Counted from the first letter of the stretch, positions 34,767 to 45,300 are shown. The stretch: DNA of 64,000 nt from Mycobacterium adipatum (GCF_001644575.1 NZ_CP015596.1:868001-932000); one strand, 5' to 3'. The notes: a model not told the origin generated them from the sequence alone. Program-made: numbers and translations.

Positions 34767-35813
34767 ATGAAAGCAGCTGTGTACTACGGGCCGAACAAGG
34801 TCGACGTGACGGAGGTACCCGAGCCGGAACCGGGGCCGGGCACCGTCAAGGTGCGGGTGGGGTTCAACGGCATCTGCGGCACTGACCTGCACGAATACTA
34901 TGCCGGACCGATCTTCGTGCCGACCGAACCGCATCCGCTGACCGGGCAGCAGCTGCCGGTCGTGATGGGTCACGAGTTCTCCGGGACCATCACCGCGCTC
35001 GGCGCCGGCGTCCGGGGCTGGGCCGAAGGCGACCGGGTGGCGATCGAACCGATCTACCGCTGTGGCAGGTGCGGGCCCTGTCAGGCCGGCAACTACAACA
35101 TCTGCGCACAGATCGGCTTTCACGGTTTGATGTCCGACGGCGGGATGGCCGAGTACACCGTGGTACCCACCGACATGCTGCACAAGCTGCCCGACAATGT
35201 GTCGCTGGAATTGGGCGCCTTGGTCGAGCCGATGTCGGTGGCCTACCACGCGGCGACGCTCGGCGATGCGCATCCCGGCGACACCGCCATGGTGTTCGGT
35301 GCGGGACCGATCGGAATCGGCTTGTGGTTTGCGTTGCGCGGCAAGGGGATCGAGGACACCTTTGTGGTGGAGCCGTCTGCCACGCGCCGCGCCGCCATCG
35401 AGACGCTGGGTGCCCGCACCCTCGATCCGGCGGCGATCGACGTGCCGTCCTTCATTGCCGATCACACCGGCGGGCGGGGCGCCGGTGCGGTGTACGACGC
35501 CGCCGGGGTGGCCCCCGCGGTGGAAACCGCGCTGGCCTGCGTCGGTGCACGAAAGGCCATGGTGAGCGTCGCGATCTACGAGAAGCCGCTGACCACCCCA
35601 CTGCTCAATCTGGTGATGAACGAATCCCGGATCCAGGGCTCATTGTGTTACACCGCAGCAGATTTCGAAGCCGTCATCGGTCTGATGGCGCGCGGCGCCT
35701 ACGACACCACCGGGTGGGTTACCGCCATCGGCATCGATGACGTCGTCGACGAGGGCTTCGAGGCCCTGCATGCCGGAGCCAAAATGAAGGTTCTGGTCGA
35801 TCCAGCCAACTGA
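34767..35813 (+). CDS. 2,3-butanediol dehydrogenase-like zinc alcohol dehydrogenase
   Basis: The 348-residue MDR enzyme has catalytic zinc ligands C37, H69 and E70 (GHEFSG), structural zinc cysteines C99, C102, C105 and C113, and a FGAGPIGIG cofactor loop. Overall length and the YYGPNKVDV start match 2,3-butanediol dehydrogenases, which interconvert butanediol and acetoin with NAD. The SDR gene follows after 11 bp, then the GAF regulator, giving a butanediol/acetoin-type operon. Confidence 0.88.
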   Translation: MKAAVYYGPNKVDVTEVPEPEPGPGTVKVRVGFNGICGTDLHEYYAGPIFVPTEPHPLTGQQLPVVMGHEFSGTITALGAGVRGWAEGDRVAIEPIYRCGRCGPCQAGNYNICAQIGFHGLMSDGGMAEYTVVPTDMLHKLPDNVSLELGALVEPMSVAYHAATLGDAHPGDTAMVFGAGPIGIGLWFALRGKGIEDTFVVEPSATRRAAIETLGARTLDPAAIDVPSFIADHTGGRGAGAVYDAAGVAPAVETALACVGARKAMVSVAIYEKPLTTPLLNLVMNESRIQGSLCYTAADFEAVIGLMARGAYDTTGWVTAIGIDDVVDEGFEALHAGAKMKVLVDPAN

Positions 35814-35824
35814 GAGGACCAGTC

Positions 35825-36622
35825 ATGACACGCTCGATCCCCGCCCCATTGCTCGGCAAGGTGGCCCTGGTGACCGGCGCGGGCCGCGGTATCGGCCGCG
35901 GCATCGCCCACGAACTCGCCGGCCAGGGTGCCGACCTGGCGCTGGTGGACACCGATGCCGGTGCACTCGCCCAGGTCTGCGATGAGATCACCGAAATCGG
36001 TTCCAAATCCGCGGTATTCGTCGCTGACGTGTCCGACCGCGCCGCCGTCTTCGCCGCCGTCGATCACGCGGCGAGTGCACTCGGCGGATTCGACATCATG
36101 GTGAACAATGCCGGCATCGCCCTGGTGGGACCCATCGCCGAGGTGACTGCCGAACAGCTGTCCACACTGTGGGCCGTCAACGTCGACGGTGTGCTGTGGG
36201 GCATCCAGGCCGCGGTTGCCAAGTTCCGGCAGCTGGGGACCCGTGGCAAGATCATCAACGCCTCCTCCATCGCTGGGCACGAGGGGTTCGCGATGCTGGG
36301 CCCATACAGTGCCACCAAGTTCGCGGTCCGCGCGCTGACCCAGGCGGCGGCCAAGGAGCACGCCGCGGACGGCATCACCGTGAATGCGTACTGCCCGGGT
36401 GTCGTCGGCACCGACATGTGGGTCGAGATCGACAAGCGGTTCGCCGAACTGACCGGTGCGGCCGAAGGGGAGACGTTCGAGAAGTTCTCCTCGACCATCG
36501 CACTGGGCAGGCCGGAGACGCCGGAGGATGTAGCCGGGTTCGTCGCCTACCTGGCGGGTCCGGGTGCGGACTACATGACGGGACAGGCGGGCCTGATCGA
36601 CGGGGGCATGGTGTACCGGTGA
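35825..36622 (+). CDS. SDR, acetoin (diacetyl) reductase-like
   Basis: The 265-residue classical SDR has TGAGRGIG (17-24), NNAGIA, NASSIAGHEG with the catalytic serine, and GPYSATKFAV (YxxxK). It is closest in pattern to acetoin/diacetyl reductases (butanediol-forming). GAGAGG lies just upstream of ATG 35825. Together with the zinc dehydrogenase it could handle both stereoisomers of butanediol. Confidence 0.87.
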   Translation: MTRSIPAPLLGKVALVTGAGRGIGRGIAHELAGQGADLALVDTDAGALAQVCDEITEIGSKSAVFVADVSDRAAVFAAVDHAASALGGFDIMVNNAGIALVGPIAEVTAEQLSTLWAVNVDGVLWGIQAAVAKFRQLGTRGKIINASSIAGHEGFAMLGPYSATKFAVRALTQAAAKEHAADGITVNAYCPGVVGTDMWVEIDKRFAELTGAAEGETFEKFSSTIALGRPETPEDVAGFVAYLAGPGADYMTGQAGLIDGGMVYR

Positions 36623-36629
36623 CCCGCAC

Positions 36630-37952
36630 GTGACAGCACGTGTGACGGGGAGCACAATCGAGGCAATGGCCGGCTCCTCGATCCCCGAGCCCGCGGTCGC
36701 CGTCGGTGAGGACCCGCGTCGATACGCCATGTTGCTGTCCGAGGTGTATGACGCCACGATGGCCGGCTCCCGCGCCCCGGCGAGACCGCGCCCGGTGATC
36801 GCCGACTCGTGGAATCGGCTGCTGGGCAGTGGGATCGACCCGGAGCATCACGCGCCGCCGGATGTGGACCGCAGCGGGCTGGATCTGCTGCGGCAGTCCT
36901 CCGGCCTGGCCGCGGTGCTCGAGGACATCTCGCGTGGCCTGGAGTCGGTGATCGCCGATGGCAGCAACATCTTGGTGGTGGCCGATGCGCGGGGGCGGGT
37001 GCTGTGGCGTTCCGGTACCCCCAGGGTGCTTTCGCAGGCCGACCGGTTGGGTTTTGTGGAGGGCGCGAACTGGGGTGAGCCCGCCGTGGGGACCAATGCC
37101 ATCGGCACCGCCCTGGTGTCCCGGCGTGCGGTGCAGATCTTCTCCGCCGAGCATTTCCTGCGCAGTCATCACACCTGGACGTGCGCGGGTGCCCCGATCA
37201 GGGATCCACGCACCGGGCACGTCATCGGCGCCGTCGACGTGTCCGGGCCGGCCTCGACGGTGCACCCCACCACCATCGCCCTGGTGGATCTGGTCGCCCG
37301 ACTGGCGGAATCCCGGCTGCGGGAGGCCCACGAACGCATGCTGAATCAGTTGCGGGCAGTGGCCGCGCCGATGCTGGCGCGGATGGGTTCGCCGGCGTTG
37401 GCGGTCGACCCCGAAGGGTGGGTGGCCGCGGTGGATTCACTGCCGCCGCACAACCGAATCCTGTTGCCGCAGAACGTCAATTCCGGGCGTGCATGGATTC
37501 CCGCGCTCGGTGCCTGCGAGCTGGAGCCGCTGTCGGGTGGCTGGCTGGTACGCCCGGTCGAGGAGATGTCCGCCGACGGCCCGGTGGGGCGCGCGACGCT
37601 GGATCTGCGCACCCACAGTGCACCGAGCCTGTCCATGACGGGGCAGTCGGGCACGTGGCGGCGCGACATCTCGCCGCGGCACGCCGAGATCCTGCTGGTG
37701 CTCGCCACCCACCCCGAGGGCCGCAGTGCACCGGAACTGGCCGCCGATCTGTACGGCGACCGTTCCCGGGTGGTCACCGTGCGCGCCGAGGTGTCACGGC
37801 TGCGTCGACAACTCGTCGGGCTGATCGCCGCCCAGCCCTACCGCTTCGCCGACGGCGTGGTGGTGGACGTGTGCAGGCCGAGCGACCCGCGCTCGTTGTT
37901 GCCGGGGTCGACGGCGCCCGCGGTCCGCGCGATCCGCGATCAGAGCGTGTAG
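36630..37952 (+). CDS. GAF-domain activator (AcoR/MimR-like)
   Basis: The 440-residue protein has an N-terminal segment with VIADSWNRLLGSGIDP, a GAF sensor domain (about 95-230, with EGANWGEPAVGTNAIGTAL) and a C-terminal helical DNA-binding region (ISPRHAEILLVLATHPEGRSAPELAADLYG). It lacks a sigma-54 ATPase domain, as in many actinobacterial AcoR-like proteins. It probably senses acetoin, butanediol or an alcohol and activates the upstream operon and itself. GTG 36630 or ATG 36666 could be the start. Confidence 0.82.
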   Translation: MTARVTGSTIEAMAGSSIPEPAVAVGEDPRRYAMLLSEVYDATMAGSRAPARPRPVIADSWNRLLGSGIDPEHHAPPDVDRSGLDLLRQSSGLAAVLEDISRGLESVIADGSNILVVADARGRVLWRSGTPRVLSQADRLGFVEGANWGEPAVGTNAIGTALVSRRAVQIFSAEHFLRSHHTWTCAGAPIRDPRTGHVIGAVDVSGPASTVHPTTIALVDLVARLAESRLREAHERMLNQLRAVAAPMLARMGSPALAVDPEGWVAAVDSLPPHNRILLPQNVNSGRAWIPALGACELEPLSGGWLVRPVEEMSADGPVGRATLDLRTHSAPSLSMTGQSGTWRRDISPRHAEILLVLATHPEGRSAPELAADLYGDRSRVVTVRAEVSRLRRQLVGLIAAQPYRFADGVVVDVCRPSDPRSLLPGSTAPAVRAIRDQSV

Positions 37953-38704
37953 GACGTCATCGACAGCGATCCGTAGGTGTAGCCCTGCACCAGTACGTCG
38001 GCGGGGCGGTCCGCGGCCAGTCCGGCGACGTACAGCAGCGGGATGAAATGGTCGGCGGTCGGCACGGCGAGACCGAAGTCGGGGTGTTCGCGCAGCTTGA
38101 GCACGTCGGCCGGCGCGGAGGTGAGCAGCTCGCGCGCCGCATCGTCGAATCGGGTGGCCCAGTCGAAGCCGCGGTCGGGGCGTTCCGCGGACATCGTGCG
38201 CAGATTGTGCACGATATTGCCGCTGCCGAGCACCAGGATGCCGCGTTGCCGAAGCGGCGCCAGCCGGGCGCCCAGCTCGAGGTGGTACTCCAAGGTCTGC
38301 TCGGCGTTGATGGACAGCTGCACCACCGGAATGTCGGCGTCGGGAAAGGCGTGCACCAACACCGACCATGCGCCGTGGTCGATACCCCAGCTGTCCCGGT
38401 CGGCGCCGACCCACGTCGGCGCCACGATCTCGGCGATCTCATCGACGAGCTCCGGTAGACCCGGTGCGGGATAGTCGATCTCGTACAACTCCGACGGGAA
38501 GCCGTAGAAGTCGTGGATGGTGCGCGGCAGTGCCATCGCGGTGACGGCGGTGGCGTTGATGTACCAGTGCGCACTGATCACCAGAATGGCGCGTGGCCGT
38601 GGCGCCGACCGTCCGAACGCGCGCCACGCCGCGGTATAGCGGTTGTCGTCGATCGCATTCATCGGGCTGCCATGGCCGATGAACGCCGCGGGCATGGCGT
38701 TCAC
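37940..38704 (-). CDS. Extradiol dioxygenase-like protein (DODA/YgiD family)
   Basis: The 254-residue protein belongs to the class III extradiol dioxygenase group that includes 4,5-DOPA dioxygenase. Metal-site features are FIGHGSP (H11), ISAHW (H46), SGNIVHNL and ADHFIPLLYVAG. The substrate in mycobacteria is not known. Its end overlaps the GAF regulator by 13 bp. GTG 38704 and ATG 38695 are both possible starts. Confidence 0.85.
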   Translation of the reverse strand: MNAMPAAFIGHGSPMNAIDDNRYTAAWRAFGRSAPRPRAILVISAHWYINATAVTAMALPRTIHDFYGFPSELYEIDYPAPGLPELVDEIAEIVAPTWVGADRDSWGIDHGAWSVLVHAFPDADIPVVQLSINAEQTLEYHLELGARLAPLRQRGILVLGSGNIVHNLRTMSAERPDRGFDWATRFDDAARELLTSAPADVLKLREHPDFGLAVPTADHFIPLLYVAGLAADRPADVLVQGYTYGSLSMTSYTL

Positions 38705-38768
38705 GAGTCCACGTTACCCGTGTGATCGGGATCTCTGAGGGAAAGTCTTGCGGCACCCGCGTACCAAG

Positions 38769-38787
38769 TTAGGGTCACCTTACCTAC
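38769..38787. promoter_or_regulatory. Candidate IdeR iron box before fprA
   Basis: TTAGGGTCACCTTACCTAC matches the IdeR consensus TTAGGTTAGCCTAACCTAA at 14 of 19 positions by eye. It lies 19 bp before the fprA start, near the expected promoter, so iron-dependent repression is plausible. Confidence 0.5.
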
Positions 38788-38805
38788 GGTTGGAGTGAGG
38801 TTCTC

Positions 38806-40161
38806 ATGCGAAAGATCCGGGTTGCGGTCATCGGGGCCGGTCCCGCCGGCATCTATGCCTCGGACATCCTGACCAGCGAGTACGAGGCCGCCAGAGTTGA
38901 TCTGTTCGATCGGCTGCCGGCGCCGTACGGGCTGGTCCGCTACGGTGTCGCGCCGGACCATCCGCGGATCAAGGAGATCATCAAGGCGTTGCGCCGGGTG
39001 TTGTCCCGTCCCGAGATCAGGTTCATCGGCAACGTGCACTACGGCACCGACCTCACGCTGACCGAGCTGCGCCGCCACTACGACGCCGTGATCTTCTCCA
39101 CCGGTGCGCGCCGCGACCGGCCACTGGACATCCCCGGGATCGACCTACCCGGCAGCTACGGTGCCGCGGATTTCGTGTCCTGGTACGACGGACATCCCGA
39201 TGCGCCGCGCAGCTGGCCGCTGGAAGCCCGCGACGTCGCCGTGCTCGGTGCCGGCAACGTCGCCCTCGACATCGCCCGGATGCTGGCCAAACCCGCCGAT
39301 GAGCAACTCGGCACCGAGATCGCCGGCAACGTCTACCGGGGGCTGGCGTTGAACAAGGCGACCGACATCCACGTCTTCGCCCGGCGGGGCCCGGCCCAGA
39401 TCAAGTTCTCGCCCATGGAGTTCCGGGAGCTGTCGCACTCCCCGAGCGTGGACGTCATCGTGCATCCGGAAGGTTTCGAGATCGACGAGGCCAGCCAGAA
39501 GGCCATCAACTCGACCAAGTCGATCAAGCTCGTCGTCGACACCATGATGAAGTACATGGACCGCGAGCCCACCGGCGCAGCGCACCGAATCCACATCCAC
39601 CTGTGCCAGTCGCCGGTCGCCGTGCTCGGCACCGATGCCGTCGCGGGGTTGCGCACCGAACGTACCGAGCTGATGGGCGACGGGAATGTCAGGGGGACAG
39701 GGGAATTCACCGACTGGCCGGTGCAGGCCGTCTACCGTGCGGTCGGATACCAGTCCTCGCACCTGGCCGACCTGCCGTTCGACCACCACGCCGCAGTGGT
39801 GCCCAACGACGCAGGCCGGGTGCTGGACTCGGACTGGACGGTGATCGAGGCCACCTACGTCACCGGATGGGTCAAGCGCGGTCCGATCGGACTGATCGGG
39901 CACACCAAATCCGATGCGGCCGAGACGATCGCCAGCCTGTTGGCCGACCTGCCCAATATCCCCGGACCGGAGGTCGGCGACCCGGACGCCATCCTGGCGC
40001 ACCTGGCGGGCAGCGGGGTGGACTACACCACCTGGGCCGAGTGGGAACGCCTGGACGCGCACGAGGTCGCCCTCGGCGCCGAGCAGGGCCGCGACCGGGT
40101 CAAGGTGGTGCCCCGCGACGAGATGATCAGCGCAGGTAGGCGTCCGCCCATGCCCCGATGA
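38806..40161 (+). CDS. fprA: NADPH:ferredoxin (adrenodoxin-type) reductase FprA
   Basis: The 451-residue flavoprotein has the FAD motif VIGAGPAGIYAS, the family signature PAPYGLVRYGVAPDHP, the NADP site GAGNVALDIARML and GWVKRGPIGLIGHTKSDA near the end. It passes electrons from NADPH to ferredoxins that serve cytochromes P450 and iron-sulfur enzymes. ATG 38806 is preceded by GTGAGG. An iron-box-like sequence lies upstream. The 3' end overlaps the convergent hydrolase gene by 35 bp. Confidence 0.95.
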   Translation: MRKIRVAVIGAGPAGIYASDILTSEYEAARVDLFDRLPAPYGLVRYGVAPDHPRIKEIIKALRRVLSRPEIRFIGNVHYGTDLTLTELRRHYDAVIFSTGARRDRPLDIPGIDLPGSYGAADFVSWYDGHPDAPRSWPLEARDVAVLGAGNVALDIARMLAKPADEQLGTEIAGNVYRGLALNKATDIHVFARRGPAQIKFSPMEFRELSHSPSVDVIVHPEGFEIDEASQKAINSTKSIKLVVDTMMKYMDREPTGAAHRIHIHLCQSPVAVLGTDAVAGLRTERTELMGDGNVRGTGEFTDWPVQAVYRAVGYQSSHLADLPFDHHAAVVPNDAGRVLDSDWTVIEATYVTGWVKRGPIGLIGHTKSDAAETIASLLADLPNIPGPEVGDPDAILAHLAGSGVDYTTWAEWERLDAHEVALGAEQGRDRVKVVPRDEMISAGRRPPMPR

Positions 40162-40882
40162 TGCGGCCGGCGCGTTTGGCCTGACCGGGCCCGGTCAGCA
40201 GATGCTCCGAACCCTCCAGTGAGACGAAACTGCGCGGATGCCGCGCGGTCCGGAAGATCTCGCTGGCGTTCTCGATGCCCACGGTGTTGTCCGTCGGCGA
40301 ATGCAGGATCAACAGTGGAAGCCGGAGGCCCTTGATCTTGTCGTCCAGCTTGGCGCGCCGCACGTCCTCGACGAACGCTCGCTTGAGCGTCAGGGTCCGG
40401 CCGCCCACCATCCACTGCCCGCTGCCCTCGGCGAACACCTGATCCAGGCAGGCGTCGTACTGGTGCTCGACATGGGTCGGATCGAACGGTGCGCCCACCG
40501 TCACCACCGCGCGCACCCCGGCGCAGTCCCGCGCGCAGGCCAGCACCGCCGCGCCGCCCCACGAGTGGCCCACCAGCAGGTCGGCGGGAGTACCGCGGGC
40601 GGTCATGAACTGGCAGGCGGCGATCACATCGTTGACCTTGCAGGTGAACGACCCGTCACCCCAGTCACCCTCGGAGCCGCCGAGGCCGAGCGCGTCGAAA
40701 CGCAGCATGCCGATCCCATCGGCGGCGAGCTGCTTGCAGATGCGCGCCGCGGCCGGCGAGTCCTTGCCGAGGGTGAAGCCGTGCGAGAAGACGCCCCAAC
40801 CACGCACCGGGCCCTCGGGGAGGTCGATCAGACCGGCCAGCGCGGGACCGGTTGCGCTGGGAAATGTGACGCGTTCAGCCAT
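40127..40882 (-). CDS. Alpha/beta hydrolase
   Basis: The 251-residue protein has the oxyanion-side HGFTLGKDS, nucleophile elbow GHSWGG (serine), an acid in HSPTDNTV and histidine in GSEHLL, so the catalytic triad is complete. It resembles the hydrolase half of hydrolase/OsmC fusion proteins. Substrate unknown. It diverges from the MTHFR-like gene; its ATG overlaps a false upstream ATG of that gene. Confidence 0.85.
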   Translation of the reverse strand: MAERVTFPSATGPALAGLIDLPEGPVRGWGVFSHGFTLGKDSPAAARICKQLAADGIGMLRFDALGLGGSEGDWGDGSFTCKVNDVIAACQFMTARGTPADLLVGHSWGGAAVLACARDCAGVRAVVTVGAPFDPTHVEHQYDACLDQVFAEGSGQWMVGGRTLTLKRAFVEDVRRAKLDDKIKGLRLPLLILHSPTDNTVGIENASEIFRTARHPRSFVSLEGSEHLLTGPGQAKRAGRIIGAWADAYLR

Positions 40883-40925
40883 GCCCGAGGTTTACCACGC
40901 GGCGAGAGTCAATAAGGTGTCGTTC

Positions 40926-41828
40926 GTGCCGCTCAACACCGTCGCGCTCGAACTCGTCCCACCGAATGTGGAGCGGGGGGCGCAGTACGCCATCGATGAG
41001 GCGATCAAGGTCCGCACGTTGTCGCAGCAGACGGGCGTCGATATCGGCCACATCATGATCCCCGGGATGATCGACGAGGACGATGATCGTCCCATCGAGA
41101 TGAAGCCCAAGATGGATGTCTTGGAGTACTGGTCGCTGATCCGCCCCGAACTTCCCGGCTCCCGCGGGCTGTGCACCCAGGTCACGTCGTTTCTGGACGA
41201 GCCGGCCCTGCGCACCAGGCTCACCGCACTGAACGCGGCGAACTTCGACGGTATCGCCTTCGTCGGGGTGCCGCGCACGTTGCAGGACGGCGAGGGCGGC
41301 GGGGTGGCCCCCACCGACGCCTTGTCCGTCTTCGAGGCACTGGTCCCCAACCGCGGGGTCATCCTGATTCCCACCCGGGACGGTGAGCAGGGCCGCTTCA
41401 ACTTCAAATGCGACCAGGGCGCCACCTACGGCATGACCCAGCTGCTGTACTCCGATGCCATCGTCGGCTTCCTCTCCGAATTCGCGGACACCACCGAGCA
41501 CCGTCCGGAGATCCTGCTGTCCTTCGGATTCGTGCCCAAGATGGAGTCCCAGGTCGGGCTGATCAACTGGCTGATCCAGGACCCCGGCAATGCGGCCGTC
41601 GCGGCCGAGCAGGAATTCGTCAGCAGATTGGCGCCGCTGGATCCCGACGCCAAACGCCGCGAGATGCTCGACCTGTACAAGCGGGTGATCGACGGGGTCG
41701 GTGAGCTCGGCTTCCCGCTGAGCGTGCACTTCGAGGCCGCCTACGGGCCCTCCCGGCCCGCGTTCGACACCTTCGCCGCGATGCTCGACTACTGGACGCC
41801 GGAGAGTTCCAGCTCGAACGCAGGATAG
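40926..41828 (+). CDS. Methylenetetrahydrofolate reductase-like protein (mycobacterial type)
   Basis: The 300-residue protein looks like a TIM-barrel of the non-canonical MTHFR-like group found in mycobacteria (ALELVPPNVERG, GIAFVGVPRTLQDG, FNFKCDQGATYGMTQLLYSD). The last motif parallels the folate site of MetF, and the enzyme would make 5-methyl-THF with a flavin or reduced nicotinamide. I chose GTG 40926 because TAAGGT lies 7 nt upstream (leaderless) and the ATG at 40881 would overlap the divergent gene. No canonical MetF is nearby. Confidence 0.7.
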   Translation: MPLNTVALELVPPNVERGAQYAIDEAIKVRTLSQQTGVDIGHIMIPGMIDEDDDRPIEMKPKMDVLEYWSLIRPELPGSRGLCTQVTSFLDEPALRTRLTALNAANFDGIAFVGVPRTLQDGEGGGVAPTDALSVFEALVPNRGVILIPTRDGEQGRFNFKCDQGATYGMTQLLYSDAIVGFLSEFADTTEHRPEILLSFGFVPKMESQVGLINWLIQDPGNAAVAAEQEFVSRLAPLDPDAKRREMLDLYKRVIDGVGELGFPLSVHFEAAYGPSRPAFDTFAAMLDYWTPESSSSNAG

Positions 41829-42250
41829 TCGTCGAGCATCCGGCGCAAGGCCGACTCGAACTGCCACATCGAGGTCAGATCGTGGTTCAGCCGGCAGTCC
41901 ACCGCGGCGACCGAGCCACCCGCCGGCGGCCCGTAGTGCACCCGGTCGGCGACCCGATCGAACAGCGACCGGGGCACCGCGAGGTAATGCCAGGGGTCTC
42001 CGTGTGGGGTCGCCACCACCGCCGCATAGAGCAGGCCGTGCTCGGTGGCCACGATATGGGTGGCGGTGACGATCACCGGGGCGTGCGCCTCGGCGTGTGC
42101 CCATTCCGCCGCCGCCACCCGGCCCGCGACGACGTGCAGCCGCACATCATCGGTGAGCAGTGCCGGGAAGTCCGAACGGGCAATCTGCGGGCTGGAGCGG
42201 CTCCCGACGTCGAGGCAGTCGCGAAGCATGGTGCCGAAGTAGTCGTTCAT
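41789..42250 (-). CDS. Conserved hypothetical protein
   Basis: The 153-residue protein shows no signal peptide or known motif. It has a mixed alpha/beta pattern (LHVVAGRVAAAEWAHAEAHAPVIVTATHIVATEHGLLYAAVVATPHG). ATG 42250 has GGGAGG 5 nt upstream. It is convergent with the MTHFR-like gene, overlapping by 40 bp, and divergent from hrpA. Confidence 0.7.
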   Translation of the reverse strand: MNDYFGTMLRDCLDVGSRSSPQIARSDFPALLTDDVRLHVVAGRVAAAEWAHAEAHAPVIVTATHIVATEHGLLYAAVVATPHGDPWHYLAVPRSLFDRVADRVHYGPPAGGSVAAVDCRLNHDLTSMWQFESALRRMLDDYPAFELELSGVQ

Positions 42251-42317
42251 GGACACCTCCCAGACCTCGAGCGTGCACCCGGACGAGGGTGGCGGTCAAC
42301 CGCCTATCCTTGGGTAA

Positions 42318-45300
42318 ATGTCCGTCCGTGAGCTCCATGCCCGTCTGGACGGCCTGACCTACCGTGATGCGTCCCGGCTCGGCCGCCGGCTCAAGGGACT
42401 GCGCGGCGATCCGCCGGGTTCGCTGATCGAGCAGTTCGCCACCGCCGAGGCGCTGGTACTCACCCGGCAGGCCGCCGTCCCCGAGATCAGCTACCCCGAC
42501 CTGCCGGTCACCGACAGCCGCGCCGAGTTGGCCGACGCCATCACCAACAATCAGGTGGTGATCGTCGCCGGGGCCACCGGCTCGGGCAAGACCACCCAGC
42601 TACCCAAGATCTGCCTGGAACTGGGCCGGGGGATCCGCGGCACCATCGGGCACACCCAGCCGCGCCGGCTGGCGGCGCGCACCGTGGCCCAGCGCATCGC
42701 CGACGAACTCGGCACCCCGCTCGGTGCCACCGTCGGCTACACCGTGCGGTTCACCGATCAGGCCAGCGACTCGACGCTGATCAAACTGATGACCGACGGC
42801 ATCCTGCTCGCCGAGATCCAACGCGACCGCCGGCTGCTGCGCTACGACACCCTGATCCTCGATGAGGCGCACGAGCGCAGCCTCAACATCGACTTCCTGC
42901 TCGGCTATCTGCGTGAGTTGCTGCCCCGCCGGCCCGACCTCAAGGTGATCGTCACCTCGGCGACCATCGAGCCCGAGCGGTTCGCCGAACACTTCGGCGG
43001 TGCCCCCATCGTGGAGGTGTCGGGGCGGACATATCCGGTGGAGATCCGGTACCGGCCGCTGGAAGTGCCGGTCGCTGCCTCCGATGACGAGGATCCCGAC
43101 GACCCCGATCACGAGATCGTGCGCACCGAGGTCCGCGATCCGACCGAGGCCATCGTCGACGCGATCGGCGAATTGGAGGCCGAACCCTCCGGCGATGTGC
43201 TGGTGTTCCTGTCCGGGGAACGCGAGATCCGCGACACCGCGGAGGCGCTGCGCTCCCTGGTGGATCAGGGCACCGAGGTGCTCCCGCTCTACGCCCGGCT
43301 GTCCACCGCCGAGCAACAGAAGGTATTCATGCCCAGCACCTCGCGCAGGCGAATCGTGTTGGCCACCAACGTCGCCGAGACCTCGTTGACGGTCCCGGGC
43401 ATCCGGTACGTGGTGGACCCGGGCACCGCGCGCATCTCCCGGTACAGCCGGCGCACCAAGGTGCAGCGACTGCCCATCGAACCGATCTCGCAGGCCTCGG
43501 CCGCGCAACGGGCCGGGCGGTCGGGTCGCACCGCCCCCGGTATCTGCATCCGGCTGTACTCGGAGCAGGACTTCGAGTCCCGGCCCCGCTACACCGATCC
43601 AGAGATCCTGCGCACCAACCTCGCCGCGGTGATCCTGCAGATGGCGGCACTGAAACTCGGTGCCATCGAGGACTTTCCGTTTCTGGACCCGCCCGACGCG
43701 CGCAGTATCCGCGACGGCGTGCAGCTGTTGCAGGAACTCGGGGCCTTCGACACCGCTGCCGGAGGAGGTGCCCTGACCGAGGTGGGCCGGCGGCTGGCCC
43801 GGCTGCCGCTGGACCCGCGCATCGGCCGGATGATCCTGGCCGCCGAAAGCGAGAACTGCGTACGCGAGGTACTGGTGCTCGCAGCGGCCCTGTCCATCCC
43901 GGACCCGCGCGAACGCCCGGTGGACCGCGAAGAGGCCGCCCGGCAGAAGCATGCGCGGTTCGCCGACGAGCACTCGGATTTCATCTCCTACCTGAACCTG
44001 TGGCGCTATCTGCGCGAGCAGCGCAAAGAGCGTTCCGGCAGCGCCTTTCGCCGGATGTGCCGGGATGAGTTCCTGCACTACCTGCGGATTCGGGAGTGGC
44101 AGGACCTGACCGGCCAGCTGCGCAGCATCGCCGGTGACCTGGGGATCCGGGAATCGGGCGAGGACGCCGACCCGGCGCGCGTGCATGCCGCGTTGGCGGC
44201 CGGCCTGCTGTCCCATATCGGACTGCGGGAAGGGGATTCCCGTGACTACACGGGTGCGCGCAACACCAAGTTCGTGTTGGCCCCGGGTTCGGTGCTGTCC
44301 AAGAAGCCGCCGCGCTGGATCGTGGTGGCCGATCTGGTGGAGACCAGCCGGCTGTTCGGCCGTACCGCCGCCCGCATCGACCCGGAGTCCGTCGAACGGA
44401 TGGCCGGTCACCTGGTTCAGCGCACGTACAGTGAGCCGCACTGGAATGCGCAGCGCGGCGCGGTGCTGGCCTTCGAACGGGTGACGCTCTACGGGCTGCC
44501 GCTGGTGCCGCGCCGGACCGTCAACTACGGACAGATCGACCCGGAGGTGGCGCGCGACCTGTTCATCCGGCACGCGCTGGTCGAAGGGGACTGGCAGACC
44601 CGGCACCACTTCTTCGCCGATAACGCCCGGTTGCGCGCCGAGCTCGAGCAGATGGAGGAGCGGGCCCGCCGGCGTGATCTGCTGATCGGCGACGAGGAGC
44701 TGTTCGCCCTGTACGACGCCCGCATCCCGCCGGAGGCGGTGTCGGCCAGGCACTTCGACGCCTGGTGGAAGAAGCAGCGGCACAAGACCCCCGACCTGCT
44801 GACGTTCACCCGCACCGAACTACTGCGCTCGGATGCCGGCGACGAGCATCCCGACACGTGGCGCACCGAGGATTTGGCGCTGCCGCTGACCTACCGGTTC
44901 GAGCCGGGCGCCGCCGATGACGGTGTGACGGTGCACATCCCGGTCGAGGTGCTCACGCGCATCGGCGGCGACGGCTTCGCCTGGCAGGTGCCCGCCCTGC
45001 GGGAGGAACTGGTGACGGCACTGATCAAGTCGCTGCCGAAAGAGCTGCGCCGCAACTTCGTGCCTGCGCCGGATACCGCGCGCGCCATCCTCGACGACCT
45101 GAACCCGGGCAGCGGATCTCTGCTGACCGAGATCCAGCGGGAGTTGCGCAGGCGCAGCGGTGTGGTGGTGCCGGTGGAGGCATTCGATCTGAGCAAGGTT
45201 CCCGACCACCTGCGGGTCACCTTCGCCGTCGAGACGACCGACGGAACCGAGATGGCCCGTGGCAAAGACCTTGCCGGGCTGCAGGACCGGCTGGCCGCGC

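Noticed and set aside
42600..44783. 727-codon minus-strand open frame
   Set aside because: Antisense to hrpA, which has all helicase motifs.
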